DNA of 64,000 bases, taken from the NCBI GenBank assembly GCA_022393335.1, contig JAJEKB010021308.1:2015987-2079986 (forward strand). The letters are read 5' to 3'. Position 1 is the stretch's first letter. Each line of letters starts with the position of its first letter. Positions 1-12,214 of the stretch are shown in pieces. A program made the position numbers and the translations under genes. Source of the DNA: Macrotrachela quadricornifera (lineage: Eukaryota > Rotifera > Eurotatoria > Philodinida > Philodinidae). Under the pieces are notes generated by a model. That model saw only the letters and a program-made list of their open reading frames with translations, had not been told where the DNA came from and ran no database searches.

Positions 1-50
1 CACTGATTTCCTTCGTGGTAGCGTTTTCGTGGTAGCTTCACATCAATTAG

Positions 51-137
51 GATGTTCTTTTGACCCTGCGGACATACAATCAATCAATCAAGCAAACAAT
101 TTATGTTTCTAAGACTCTTCTCTACGAGAAAGAGAAT
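51..137 (+). repeat. Dispersed repeat family A, copy 1
   Basis: The stretch reads 'tgaccctgcggacatacaat', then an (aatc)n/(aagc)n run, then 'cttctctacgagaaagagaa'. Nearly the same block is at 48678-48769 and 48976-49064. Shorter or diverged versions are at 3810-3889, 56153-56192 and 57604-57690. No coding capacity is visible. It is probably the end of a transposable element. Confidence 0.7.
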
Positions 138-2289
138 TGACCATTCTTATATGCAACGACTTGATATTGAAAAATTTAAAAGCTTATGTGTGGGCATCTG
201 CTATTCTAGATGGATAACCAGGTAGACCGTATATAAGAAAGATACACCACAAAAATAAACGAAAAAATAATTTTTTATTTGAGCATAATTCAACTATTTT
301 TATGAATTTCCAAAAGATCATCAATAAATTGTCAACGATTTTACTGATGAAAAGAGGGAGCTTTACTATATTCAGTTTAATTACATATACGTCTCTAGTA
401 ATTGAAAATTCAAAGAAGATGTTCTAATCAATTGTCATTTATTTTGATTTTGAATATTTGGTAAGTTGAAACTGCGGATAATAGGACTCATAAGACCGAT
501 GATAGGACTGAGCCCCAGTTGGCCCCAGGATGATTACACCACTACTAACAATCGTCACTTTTTCATAATCAGATAGAACACGATAAAAAATGAGTAACGG
601 TGTGTAAATCTAAGCAAATTTCATAGATATAGAATGGTTCAATATTTCTGAGGTCGTGAAAAAACGTAGATAATTTCGTGGGAACGACGTTTTAACAAAG
701 TTTTAATCCGTATTCACGCGTTTGTTTATGTATCATGTTTTTCTGGGTAGTAGGAAAGAAAGACAATGGATTGAGACAAATTTGCTTTCTGTTTTATTAA
801 ATCTTTCCTGAATTTTCAGACATACCAAAAGGTACAAAGCGGCATATGATTTGTGAAACAGTTTTTGCTTTTTTTGAAAACTTTTTATTTCGAAATTTTT
901 TTACTTCCTACAAAGATTTGTCTGTCAAATTGTTTTTTATCAGTTCCAAAATTTTTTTATATGAAATTATTAGATGAACATATGTACATTTTTACTAGTA
1001 AAAAAAATTATTCTATCGAAAAGATGAATGACTCCATACTACGACATCATTGAACACTTCCGATCAAAGATTATGCCTTTTTTCGATAACTATTTGTAAA
1101 TTTGATTACTAAGTTAAAATTTTTAAAGAGAAATAACATGCATAAATTATAAAAAACTTTATACCAAACAATTTCTGGCAGTTTTTCGACTGATTATCTA
1201 TGTACACTGATGCTTGATATCGGATACATTCTTACGCAAAAAATGTAATATTATATTCGAAACTGATGAAATTAGTCTGTTTTCGATAGGATGAAAACAA
1301 TGACGAGACTTATTAAACGTATAGAAATTAAGAACATATCACATTCTATTCTCATGTAATTTAAACCGCTTCAAAACTGTCGGATGACCACGATTAATTT
1401 TCTATATATCTTTTCATTTCTAACTGAACAAATTTTTTTTATCCTGAAAACTTGTCAGATTTTAGTCGAAATCACGCCTTCTTACGTTTGTAAGCGTGTT
1501 AAAGCTGCTGGTATTGGCCACATCGATCAATTTTGCTTAGTATTTTAGTTTGAATCGAATTAAAGAAGGTGCTGTAAAAAATAGTCATTAGTTCTGATCT
1601 AACCTATAACGATCAATTTTAAAGATTTTTGTAAAACATGTTCTAATATGTTATAAACCAATTTTCTTGATGAAAACGAACAACCTGACGAGATTTGCCT
1701 AATGAATTGATAGAAAAATCAATAAAAGAGAGGCGTAAAATAGAAAAAAGATTCTAATCGGCAGTTTTTGAAAAAGCCGACGTCATGGGTTTGAATAAAT
1801 CTTAAAAAGAAATTTATTTAAAGATCTAATGAGACTATAAAATATGTTGATAGATGCTATATAGAGTTTCAAATCGTTATGCTTTTATGAAAATACGAAT
1901 TTTTTTGTATGATTTATTGGATTGCAGGTCACTCTACAAAACGGTATATATGACATTTTGATTCAGTTGAGATTATCTTATCCAATCGGATGCTGTACTT
2001 CTCAAATTTTATTTTGTGAGATTCCTTTGAGAGTTTGTATCAGTATCCTCAGTCCTCTTTTATAATGTAAGCTAAATTAGTAACGAACTAAGAGTTCATT
2101 ATAAAACAACTTTCTAGATTTGATAACCAAATATGCTTTATTTGATAAGAGATAAAATAAATAATAAATATAATAATAATTTTACCAAAATAGATTAGTA
2201 AAAATGAATAAATAAAATCAAAAATAATAACGAAAGATCAAAGAGAAACATGAAAAAAAAACAAGAAGAAAATTATTATTGTATATCGA
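138..2289. other. A+T-rich stretch with no recognisable gene
   Basis: Open frames here are short and of low complexity, such as the Phe/Lys-rich frame at 853-1053, and match no family I know. A run of A-rich sequence precedes the small gene at 2290 and may hold its promoter, but no clear TATA or other signal can be assigned. Confidence 0.5.
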
Positions 2290-2775
2290 ATGATTAGCCT
2301 TATAGTGTACTGTTTATTGACGCTAATATGTTTCTATATAATTTTCAAGACTGTTTATTTATATTTTTCTCTCATTACAGGTGGTTCAATAGCCATGATA
2401 TCACGATATTCATCATCTTTGACTAACTCAGATCAAAAATTTTGTCGTAGAAGCAGTTGTTCAAATAGTTCCATGTACTATTATGAAACTATTCAACTAA
2501 ATGTATCAATGAAAGGATATTATATTATTAAATGCAATAGTAGCATGAATACATATGGATATATATACAATAACAGTTTCAATTCTTCTGTTACATCTCA
2601 AAATTTAATATCATTTGATGATGATGCTGGTGACAATTATCAATTTATGCTTATTGTCCTGATAAATGCTTTAACGAAGTATACTTTGGTTGTTACAACA
2701 CACTCTGTAGAGATAACAGGATCATTCATAGTCACTGTGAGTGGATCGGGATCTGTTGGTTTCAATGTTGGATAA
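2290..2775 (+). CDS. Small secreted or anchored beta-rich protein (unnamed rotifer-type domain)
   Basis: A 161-residue frame. Residues 1-31 are strongly hydrophobic and could be a signal anchor. Residues 40-155 form a Ser/Thr/Tyr-rich domain with alternating hydrophobics, containing YYYETIQLNVSMKGYYIIKC, a DDDAGDN turn and YTLVVTTHS. From memory this pattern recurs in many bdelloid extracellular proteins; I know no biochemical function. A good splice acceptor (pyrimidine tract then ACAG) ends at 2380, just before the conserved domain. The first 30 codons may therefore be intron, and the domain may be the last exon of a gene whose 5' exons I cannot find. Two N-glycosylation motifs fall within the NSSMNTYG and NNSFNSS stretches. 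Confidence 0.5.
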   Translation: MISLIVYCLLTLICFYIIFKTVYLYFSLITGGSIAMISRYSSSLTNSDQKFCRRSSCSNSSMYYYETIQLNVSMKGYYIIKCNSSMNTYGYIYNNSFNSSVTSQNLISFDDDAGDNYQFMLIVLINALTKYTLVVTTHSVEITGSFIVTVSGSGSVGFNVG

Positions 2776-4461
2776 AAATAGTTACAATATGATTCGAAAA
2801 TTGAAGCTTAAATTCATATTTATCAACTTTTACAATCGAACTAAATTTATCTTTGCTCTTAATGAATATAAACGTTTTTTCATGATAACTTTTGCTATGC
2901 TTTGCCTATGAATTATATTTTATTCAATCTTCTCTCATTGCTTTTTCGTGTGCATTGCTTCATATTATTTGCTTTTGAATCTAATATTTTATCTGCCTTC
3001 AATTTGAAATAAATATTCAAGAAGATGAAATTCTTTCCTACTGATTATTATTCTGAAGAAATAAGTATCGATGTTGAAAGATAATGAAATAAAAGTATAT
3101 GAGATATTATAAATTTCTTTAAAACTATTGAATAGAATTCCAGAATGATTATTCACATCGTTAGATATTTCGTAAGTCTCGACTTAAACGATGAAAATTG
3201 ATGATCATACTGTATCAAATTTTCGGTAAGCATTCGTCATCTCAGACTACACAATGTAAACAATGCTATTTAGAATCATCTACATCAAAAATTGATGTGC
3301 AATATTAACATCATATAACGTCTTATTTATATGATTTTTGCCATTCTCGACTTACTCTCATTGGAATAGTGGTTTATTTTTATTTTGAAAAAAGCTTTCA
3401 GCGCAATTCCTGCGAGATTAAAAATGTGAAACACGATACATTCATTGTTGAGTATTCTCTAAAAATTGGTGTTTTATGTATAACTGGACATGCTTCCGCA
3501 TTATTCCTGACTATAGACCATAGAACTTCAATGAGAAGATACTCCATTGACATTTTAACTAGACTTGAGTTATACATGACCCTTGATAGTATCCTGAAGC
3601 TATCTGTCACAATATATGATGACTTCAGACCGCGTTTCTCACTCTCTATGATGAGCCCAACATCCTGTCTCTAACGGATAATTAATCAATTTTGGAAAAA
3701 TTCAAAAACTAATAGTACTATTCGATTGCTGAAACTCGAAAACCTTTGATGAAATATTAAGATTCGATTTTTTCAAAGTTAAGATTTCTTTTTGATTCTT
3801 CTAAGAACACATGTTTTTTTGACCTTTGACCCGACACAAACGCATTTCACTTTTTTCCGTATCACCCTCCCTTCAGTCAAGGGAATAAGGTTATTATGTA
3901 GCCATTTTGAGGTAAAATAAAATAAAAAGGTTGAAAAATGTTTTTGTGATTATAAAAAAATTCTGTCCTCAAGTGGTTGAAGCCAGAGTTTACTTTCATT
4001 AATGAATATAGAAGATCGACTGGATCAATAACAGAGAACGACGTACTACAAGGAGAAATATATATATTTATACATAACATGTTTTGATGACAGAAAAGGC
4101 AAAAATTGAGAGGGAGTTGTGCAATTCGAGTAACTAACAAGGCTGATGTATAAATTGCTAAAGAAATGCTCTCTCTCACTACACACATTTGACAGAACGT
4201 TGAATAGAGAAAGGTAAGCACTGCTTTCAGATTTTCTTTTTTCGAATACAAATTCACGACATTGACGACTTACAAAATGATTAGCATCTAGAATTTTCGT
4301 ACTAGTGAGCCTTACCGTGGAATCATTTATATGGAAGACGTCACTCGTACAAACCCGACCACAGTAATTCTCCCTACGAGAAGGAGACTACAGAAGAAGC
4401 TTTTTCCATGTTATTTTGGTTTTGTTTTGTGTTTACAGGCAACTACATCAGATTCGACGTA
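2776..4461. other. Intergenic stretch, one diverged repeat copy
   Basis: Frames at 3369-3674 (+), 3398-3610 (-) and 3877-4257 (-) overlap or have biased low-complexity composition, so none is called. A diverged copy of repeat family A (gacctttgac... ccctcccttcagtcaaggga) lies at 3810-3889. A pyrimidine tract ending in ACAG at 4440 precedes the next gene and may be the acceptor of a 5'UTR intron. Confidence 0.45.
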
Positions 4462-5155
4462 ATGAATTTAAAATGTCTCATCCTTATTATGAATCTTGTA
4501 ACCATTCTGATAATATTTTCTATAATGGCATATCCCATTCACAAATACATTCAAGCTAGAAAGGTAGCTAGCACCTATCGTATCAATCAATGCAGAGTTC
4601 TAGCAACATCTGTGAATCCAGCAACTTGCAGTAGAAAAAGTGGGAGATCGTGTAAGTGATTTGACTTTTGAAACGTATCTACATTCATTTCTACATCGGA
4701 ATTTTTAGTGTCAAATTGATTTAAAATAGATGAACAAAATTTGTTTGTTTTCCTAGATAAATCGTATCCTTGTTATGAAGAAACTGCCACTGTCGAGTAT
4801 AATATATCATCCACAGGTGTTCAACAAGGAATTGTTTACAAACGAGGACGCAAGCTCGAAACATTATTACCGTCGCGGGTATATTTTAAAAACACGATCA
4901 ATCGATGGTCTTCAATGTGTCTGTGAATTGTATACTTTTTGTTTTTAGATCGGCAAAGTTTTACCCTGCTATTACAGTCCATTGATGAATAGATCCTTGG
5001 AATGGACAAAGCCAATAGTAACAGATGAACGTAATACTATGATTGTTGCCGTCGTTATATTAGGAGCATTTATCATTTTCTTCATTGGAATTTTTATATA
5101 TTTCGCCTGGTTACAATATGAAGAGTATAAAGAATGTCCAACACAAGAAATATGA
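4462..5155 (+). CDS. Two-transmembrane protein with short Cys-containing loop, three exons
   Basis: Splicing gives one frame of 172 residues: exon 1 4462-4651 (donor TGTAAGTG, phase 1), exon 2 4757-4878 (acceptor TTTCCTAG, donor GTATAT, phase 0), exon 3 4949-5155 (acceptor GTTTTTAG). TM1 is residues 6-25 (ILIMNLVTILIIFSIMAY). TM2 is near the C-terminus (MIVAVVILGAFIIFFIGIF) and is followed by a short cytosolic tail. The loop between them has several Cys (SYPCYEE, VLPCYYSP) and N-glycosylation sites. The layout resembles KCNMB-type potassium-channel beta subunits, including a 'PCYY' motif before TM2, but the resemblance is topological only and no function is claimed. An ATG at 4408 is in frame, but the acceptor-like ACAG at 4440 makes 4462 more likely. 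AATAAA follows directly after the stop. Confidence 0.7.
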
Positions 5156-5895
5156 TAAATAAAACAAGCATAGAGATGCTTGATATCTATCTGCATTCAA
5201 ACATTTTGCGAAAACACTCTTCTAGGCAGCCAGTTTTTATCTCAATCAATAAATATATGTCAATTTAACGTTTGTTCATTCAATACCAGAGAAAAGACTG
5301 TTAAATTTGTCCTTTTACCTTTCTTACTGACTTTATCATTGTGACGAGAAAAAAGGGACATCTGCGAGTTCTGCAGTTTGTGTACTAGTGTCCTGCGGGA
5401 ACAATTTTTTTTGATTCCCATTCCCGTTCCCATGCTTCCCAAAGTTTTTAATACCACTATTCATCTACGAGAAATTATCATTAAAATATATGCGTACCAT
5501 ATTCTGGTGACACCACATTTTGCCAGAGTGTGTCGTGTTATTAAAAAAATTATAAATATGTTGTGATTGCAGAAACAGTCAGCTGATGTTTCAACTAAGA
5601 TTTATCCTGTTAATAATATAGAAAATTCATTCTTCTCTTGTCTCTTTATATTAAGCAAAATGTCTTTCATAAATTCTGAAAAATCTGTATCGGTATTATC
5701 AAAAGCTGAACTACAAACTTTAATAACATCGGATGATCCATTAATTTCATTTAAAAAATTGATAAATAAAAGAAGTGAATGTTGGACAAATGTTTCTCAA
5801 ATTTATTATTCAAATAATTCACAAGATTATATTGTATATTTACAGTATAAATGTGTATTGAAATGGGTTAAACATCAAGGTACACGAGTAATGAC

Positions 5896-8796
5896 CAGGG
5901 TTGCCACTTCATGAGGTCTAAAAAGCAGAATATTCGTTTAGAAAAAGCGGAAAATAGCGGAAAAAAAGACGAAAAAAGCGGAAAAACAGCGGAAACCTAT
6001 ATTTTTGCTAAATTTTAATATTTCTAAGGTTTTTACTCATTTTTTTCATGTCTATCGTATTTCTTTATTTTAACAAAATTTCAAAACATTATAAGACAAT
6101 ACAAAAAACTAGAAATTTTAATCAACACGTTGTTTTTTGAATGTATACTTTTTATTGGAGCTAATTACTTCTAGTAATCCTTTTTGAGACAACAAATATT
6201 TATGCATATCTGTACATGAAAATGAACAATTACGACGAATTTGTAACTCAGCAACTATAGAATCAACTGACATTCGATTACGAAAATCATTAAGCAAATG
6301 TTTCATTTCCGAGAAAATGCTTTCCACATAAGCATTACTAGCAGGAATCGAGTACAAAAAGCAAATCAATTTCTTCATATTTGGTGTTGGTGTTGAACTG
6401 ACAGCAAATAGCATTGCCCATAGCTGATCTGATCGATTTACTTTTGATTGTTGGTCCTCACCTTCATCATCAGTTTCTTGTCGAATTGTTGTTCCTGATG
6501 AATTATGAATTTCCTTTCCTCTTTCATTAGAAAGAAAAAATTGAACTTGGTCAAAAGTTGATACTTGTTTTTTCTTGATTATTTCAAAAGTCAATTTCAA
6601 TTGGACAAACTCATTGAACAGATTATCCACGTTCAAGCCTTCGATTTTTGTAATGTCAACACATTTTTGAACCTGATCCCAAGTAAGATTTTCAATTCCA
6701 TCACCGAAATATCCAATTGCTTCGAGAAAAACAGCATTTTTTTAAAAATATTTATCGGCATACTCTAAAAATTACAAGATAAATTGAGAAAACGAAGCTT
6801 GTAATTCTGCACTAGTATCCGATGGTATTCGATTTAATATTTGTCGGCAATGAGTTCCAAAAAAGATGTGTCCAGTCGTTGTTTTAACTTGTATTGCAAC
6901 GATGTTATTATTCGATATAAATCAATTACTGTAATGGATTCTTTTCGCAATTTCATATTAGTTTTTTGAATTTCAAAAGGAATATGATGTAAAAATGTTA
7001 AAACACATAATGTTTTTTCAGATTCAAAATGTTTCACTAATTCTTTAGAAATCTCTTTGTTCGATTGATCGATGAAATATTCCTGAACTGGTTTGTAGAC
7101 TAGTAACAAACGATCAATCGATGAATACAACGATAACCATCGAATCTTAATATGTTTAATCAAAACCTGAAACGAATTATAAAAGAATATTATTAGTCTT
7201 TTCTAATATATATACTCTTTAGTCAAGGAAACCTTACATGAAAATCCTGTTCGTAAAATTCATAATAACTTTTTAGTTCATCATCTCTCTTAGTTGAACG
7301 AGAAAAATGAGCATATACCATCATAAGAAATATTTCAACATCAACTGTTAATAGTTTATGACTCCACTTCACGCCATTATGCAAGATATGACAGTAGCAA
7401 TTTCCTTAATAATTCAAAAATTAAGTAATGAGATACATGTTCATTCTTTGAATGAGCTTATTTTTAAAAAGATTTTCAATTTGCTCATGAAATAATGAAT
7501 AGACGCTGTGGGTATCACCCATATTAACATTCGTATTATCAGCTCCTATTGATGCAAGACCATCAAATGATAAATTAGATTTATTAATTACAGCTTTAAG
7601 ATTTTAAAAAACATTTGTTGCTGATTCATCAGCATCTTCAATCAAGCCAATGATACCTATTAAATGTTGAAAAATTAAAATCCACTATTTGCAGAGAAAC
7701 TTAAACTAAAGAATAATTAACCTCTTTTCAATCCAAATTTTGAAAAATATTGTATACAAACTGGAAAATATTTTGTGTTTCCTTTGTTAGACGCGTCGAA
7801 CAAAATAGAATAAAAAAATGCTTCTTTCACTTCCGTCAAAACTTGTTGTATGAAATGTGGGGCTAAAACATTTACTGCAATTGAAGAACATTTTGTTCGG
7901 CCACAAGAAATTAATTTTCCAATTGTAGAACACGATGAGAAAATTTCTCTAACGATGTTTGTGGTACATTGTTGAGATAAATAAGAATGACCATGTTTCA
8001 CTCCATGATATACAAATGTACCTTCTGCAGCTGCTATCTCCTCACTATCCTTGTTCGGCTTTATTGTTGATGTTATTAATTGTCGATTTACACTAAATGA
8101 TTTCATATTATTCAAGTGTCTTTTCAATTTAATGTGCCGATCAATATCATTTTTTCCACCATGATGAATTGAAAAATTGTCATTGCAGGCAATGCAAAGA
8201 ACTTTAGTTGAATCCGGTTTGTATTCTCGTAAAAATGATCTTAGCTGAGGATCAAGTAACCACTGTGAATTAAAAACACCTTTTTTTTTCTTCTTTTCAA
8301 CAACACCTGATATGATTTCCATATTTTTATTTTCATTTGAAATTAGAATTGGTATTGTTATTGGATTCTCATGATTACTTTCATCTTCATCTATTATCAC
8401 AGCATCCATTGATCACAAAAAAACAATTTTCAAGTTCTAAGTTCGAGATTCTTTTGTGTAAATAAAGTATAAAAATAATGGAAAAGGAATTAATTATCTG
8501 CTGAGAGCAGAATGGTGTTCTTAATTCACGAATAAGAAATGAGAGAATGGCCTCTCTTTCATAGAAAAAACTTTAACTGTTCTTCTTCCAAGCCGATGAA
8601 CTAATGGAAAAGAATGATGACATACTGTATACGTGAATCACCACAATAATCTATTTAATAATAACGGGTATTATTTTGTACCGTATTTTCAGCATGTAAC
8701 AAACTTTTTTAAGAGATAGCGGAAAAAAGCGGAACAGCGGAAAAAAAGTGAAAAAGCGGAAATTTTCCGCGAAAAGCGGAAAAGGTGGCAACCCTG
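5896..8796 (-). mobile_element. Inner hAT transposon with perfect 8-bp target duplication
   Basis: The terminal inverted repeat CAGGGTTGCCAC is at 5896-5907 and its complement ends at 8796. The duplication GTAATGAC is perfect at 5888-5895 and 8797-8804. The insertion interrupts the transposase gene of the outer hAT; removing it restores the reading frame across the junction. Both ends carry several copies of AGCGGAAA, mostly in the same orientation. The transposase is on the - strand. Length is 2901 bp. Confidence 0.95.
6118..8409 (-). pseudogene. hAT transposase with zinc finger (inner element), decayed
   Basis: Read on the minus strand. 8409-7717 is an intact 230-codon N-terminal block with a Lys-rich segment and a Cys/His finger (CIACNDNF...H..LKRHLNN, about residues 74-102), of the type found in ZMYM/KIAA1586-like hAT proteins. 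The middle (7700-6834) has a stop in the NVF.NLKA segment near 7603 and a frame change near 6835. It keeps HNGVKWSHKLL and KHIKIRWLSLYSSIDRLL. 6636-6118 holds the C-terminal dimerisation region (IPASNAYVESIFSEMKHL). Two or more short introns are likely, for example near 7170-7235. The protein cannot be made as one chain from this copy. Confidence 0.8.
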
Positions 8797-10602
8797 GTAA
8801 TGACCCATCATAACTGTTCAAAAAGTAAACCTGTATCAACAACAACAATTCCAACTCGACAACGATCAATTTCTTCTTATTGTACACAACCATCATTACT
8901 AAAAGAGTGCCCCATTGATCCCGAAAACGTATCACTGAAGCATGTGTCGAATATTGTGTAGTTGATGGATGTTCTTTTGAAAGTGTACGTGATGTTGGTT
9001 TTCAAAATTTAGCTAAACAATTAGTAAATGTTGGAGCTACTTTGGGTACATCTGTCGATATCAGTAAGTTATTACCTCATCCAAGTACCGTAAGTACTAA
9101 ACTTACATTCTATATAGGATTTAATCATTATATTAAATTTTTTCTATAGATTAGTCGTAATGTCGAACATGTTTATTTAAATTTGAAGAAACAATTAATC
9201 TCTTTATGTGTATCATTAGAATGTTTTTCAATCACGTGCGGTTTTTGGACGACAAAAATAATTGGTAAATTTATTCAACTTCTTCAAATAACCATCAATA
9301 TATTTTTTTTTTACAATGAAGGTGTTCATTATGGTGGAATTAGTCTTCATTATATTGATAAGCATTCTCAGATCCGTGTTTTTACATTACCCTGTCAAGC
9401 ATATGATTTTGAAACGCAACATGCAATTAATATACGTTTATTTGTTAACAAAGTTTTAGAAGAGTATAGTTTTTGTTTAAATGATCAAATATTTATCGTA
9501 TCTGATAATGAGAATAAGATGGAAAATGCTTTCAAAGATGATTGCACACGTGTTGGTTGTAGTGCACATTACTTGAACAAAATACTTCAACATGCCTTTA
9601 TGAACAATAATACAAAATATGATGCTGCCCAATTATTATTCAGATTAGTTCGAGCAATTATTATTAATATTCGTCGATCTCATAAACAATCTCTGATATC
9701 GATATGTCCAGTTAATTATTCAGATACGCGTTTCAATGAAATATATTTGATGTTTAATTCATTTCCAAAAGTATATTATGAATTAGTACCAATTCTAAGT
9801 GATGAACAGAAGAAAAATTATTTGAAAGTAGATCGTGATGGTTTAGAATTATTGTTTGGGTATTTAAAAGAATTTTATAAAGTTATTGAAAATTTAAGTT
9901 GTGAAAAAAAACCAACAATACATCTCATTATTCCTTATAAACAATATTTGATTAACCTTTCTGCTATCAATGACAATGACAATCAATTGCTAATACCTTT
10001 AAAGAAATATAGTACTAAAGAATTACCTGATTATTGTGTTGCTCAAGATGTTCATTATATAGCAACTATGTTGCATCCAAATCTGAAAAGTTTTAATCAT
10101 ATACCACAGCATCGATATCATGCAGAAGTATTATTAAAATTAGAACTTGAAAAATATCAAGAATTTTATCCTCAACCATCATCATCACCAAATGACAACA
10201 ACAAAAGAAAACCAATTCAGCATCAGAAAAGTACAAAACTATCATCATCATTAGATGATATATTTGATTAACCAACATCACCTGATGAATTATCAGATGA
10301 AGCGGAAACAATAGCAGAATTTGACAGATATCTCAAAGATAAAACAAAAATTGATAAAGGTATGAGTGTACTAATCTATTGGAAGAACAATAAATCATTA
10401 TATCTAACTTTAGCTCAAATAGCAAAACGCGTTTTATCAATACCAGCAACCAATACATCAGTTGAAAGACTTTTCTCCGATAGTGGAAATACAATAACAA
10501 ATCGTCGTACACGTTTACAAACAGCTAAAGTAAACCAATTACTACTTATTCGTCGAAATTTATCATTGTTAAGAGAATTGTTTCCACCATCTGTTGACAA
10601 CA

Positions 10603-10857
10603 GGTACCGGGATCTATTTTTTTGGGATTTATTTGGATTTTTCAAAAAAATCCCTATGCATCTTAATATAAATTCCACATAACTCTTATTGAGGGTGAGG
10701 GCGAAAACTAAGTGTGGGTGAGGGCGAGTGTGGGGAACGGGGAGCAAGAGTGAGGGTGCGCTGAAATACTAATACAGCTACATAGTCTCAATAAATTCTT
10801 AGTAAATGAATAAATCCCGCAGAAGAAATAAATCCCAAAAAAATAAGTCCCGGTACC
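10603..10857. mobile_element. MITE inside outer hAT
   Basis: Ends match as inverted repeats: GGTACCGGGA followed by a T-rich stretch and GGGATTTATT at 10603-10635, and the reverse complement at about 10822-10857. Length is 255 bp with no coding capacity. The interior contains G-rich 'gtgagggcg' repeats that recur at 24829-24935. It interrupts the last codons of the outer hAT transposase. I see no clean target duplication. Confidence 0.75.
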
Positions 10858-11512
10858 GCCCTCGTCACAAGAAGAAGATTCTAATCATGAATTGCAAGAT
10901 AATCTTGATGGTGTCACTTTAGATGATTATGAAACAGAAAATTAAATCTATGATAATGGAACTAAAGTATAGTTAAGAATAAAATAATGATCTATTTTTG
11001 CTCATACACATTTGTTATTTTTCTATTAATTGTATATGAATAAAAAATTTATTAGAAATACACACTTATCAGATAGAAATATTTATACGTGTACTGAAAT
11101 AAGATAGACAAAAATTTAGGGAAAAAATCGTTCCCGCAGGACACTACCGAGGAGTGATCGGATCCTATCTTATGTTTGCTGGATTCCTATCAGTTGGAAT
11201 TTGATAAAACACGATTGAACCTCCCAGGAACAAATTTAATCCTGAATATTCCAACTGCAGGGTATCCTAACTAATGAATGACGATAGCCAGAGTATTGGT
11301 ATTGAGATATCTGTGTCAGATATTTGAAAAATGTACTTTTCTTCATCAGTTTTTTTTTCATAGAGAATGTTCTCCAGTATAGAAAAAAGGAATTTTCTCT
11401 ATACATTGTTTGACTTAATTGAAAAGAAAGGGATTTTTCCCAGGGAGTTTGTTAATATACTATAGATTTGTGAGAAAATATGACATTGTTTTATATTGTA
11501 TTTTTTTGTTAG

Positions 11513-11676
11513 GATACATTGACCTTCATAAGTTACGTTTTTCATCTGTATCGATAATGAAATTAATTGAAATATCATTGGATAGAATTCCATTATTATA
11601 CAAAAATAATCGAGGTTTTCTTTTTGTATCTGTTGATGATCGTTCTATTTTAATTCATAAGACATTTAAACATAGA
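11513..11676 (+). other. Exon-like orphan coding block
   Basis: An open stretch flanked by a good acceptor (T-rich then GTTAG, ending 11512) and a donor (AGA|GTAAGT at 11677) encodes about 54 residues including GYIDLHKLRFSS, IPLLYKNNRGFLFVSVDDRS and ILIHKTFKHR. Composition is protein-like, unlike the surrounding AT-rich DNA. I do not recognise the family and find no partner exons. It may be the relic of a gene disrupted by the hAT on its left. Confidence 0.3.
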
Positions 11677-12214
11677 GTAAGTTTTGTGATAAATTTCATT
11701 CTGTATCAAGTTCGATTGATGCATTATCCTGCTTATTATAATGTTCTTGAAATGATTAAATATTTTTCTTTTTTTTTTTATTGTAAAATCTTACAACAGA
11801 CTAATGAAAAAAATTATTCTCAATATTGATCTATATCTTTCACATTAGCAATTGCTACATAAGATTAGGTCATCGTAACTAACAAATAAGGATAAAGAGT
11901 AGAAACGATTCGACTAAGGAATAGGGGCTTACTCCCTTCCTGCTTTCGAAAAGTACGCTGGAGCTATTCCAATTTCGTTAATTTTCGGAGAAACCTCCCC
12001 TCTCCTCTATCCGCCGTCTCCGACAAAGAGATGCAAGAAGGCTTATTGTTTTCAGTCATCGTCAAGATAATGCTCATTAATTTCAAAATACATAAGCAGT
12101 ATCTTGATGATTATTCAAATATAACTATAAACATGATGATGAACATTGTGATTTTAATTGAATTCTCAATAAGATAGTTTTTTTATATATATTAAAAAAT
12201 CAAATGATAAACTT

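Larger units (their letters stand above)
5660..10945 (+). pseudogene. hAT transposase, broken (outer element)
   Basis: Coding blocks lie at 5660-5895, 8805-9090, 9151-10271, 10272-10602 and 10858-10945. Recognised hAT features are the block CVEYCVVDGCSF.. ending LLPHPST (8941-9090), the HYGGISLHYID stretch, IVSDNENKMENAF and CSAHYLNKILQHAF of the RNase H-like core (about 9500-9600), and the C-terminal dimerisation block ATNTSVERLFSDSGN with RRTRL (10440-10520). The gene is broken four ways. A 2.9-kb hAT sits after codon 78. A frame change falls near 8935. An in-frame TAA is at 10269-10271. A MITE interrupts the last 30 codons. Introns are likely at 9091-9150 and about 9265-9320. Confidence 0.85.
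5386..11146 (+). mobile_element. Outer hAT transposon (decayed, carries two insertions)
   Basis: Terminal inverted repeats match: TAGTGTCCTGCGGGAAC at 5386-5402 and its reverse complement at 11130-11146. Subterminal ttcccattcccgttccc-like repeats follow the left end. The + strand encodes a hAT transposase (separate entry). No 8-bp target duplication is visible: the flanks are ttgtgtac and ccgaggag. It is interrupted by another complete hAT (5896-8796) and a MITE (10603-10857). Without these, the element would be about 2.6 kb, normal for hAT. Confidence 0.85.

Noticed and set aside
3369..3674. Pair of overlapping opposite-strand frames (3369-3674 and 3398-3610)
   Set aside because: Both lack domain signals, signal peptides or splice context. 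At this length in A+T-rich DNA they are expected by chance.
3877..4257. 126-codon minus-strand frame
   Set aside because: Composition is irregular, it overlaps a diverged repeat at its 3' side, and no family is recognisable.
10093..10747. Minus-strand frames opposite the hAT transposase C-terminus
   Set aside because: Antisense shadows. The + strand carries the conserved hAT dimerisation motif.
10690..10760. Telomere-like G-rich repeat (gtgtgggtgagggcgag)
   Set aside because: It is not a regular short tandem repeat, and the same motif occurs in MITE-like sequence at 24829. It is internal to a MITE.
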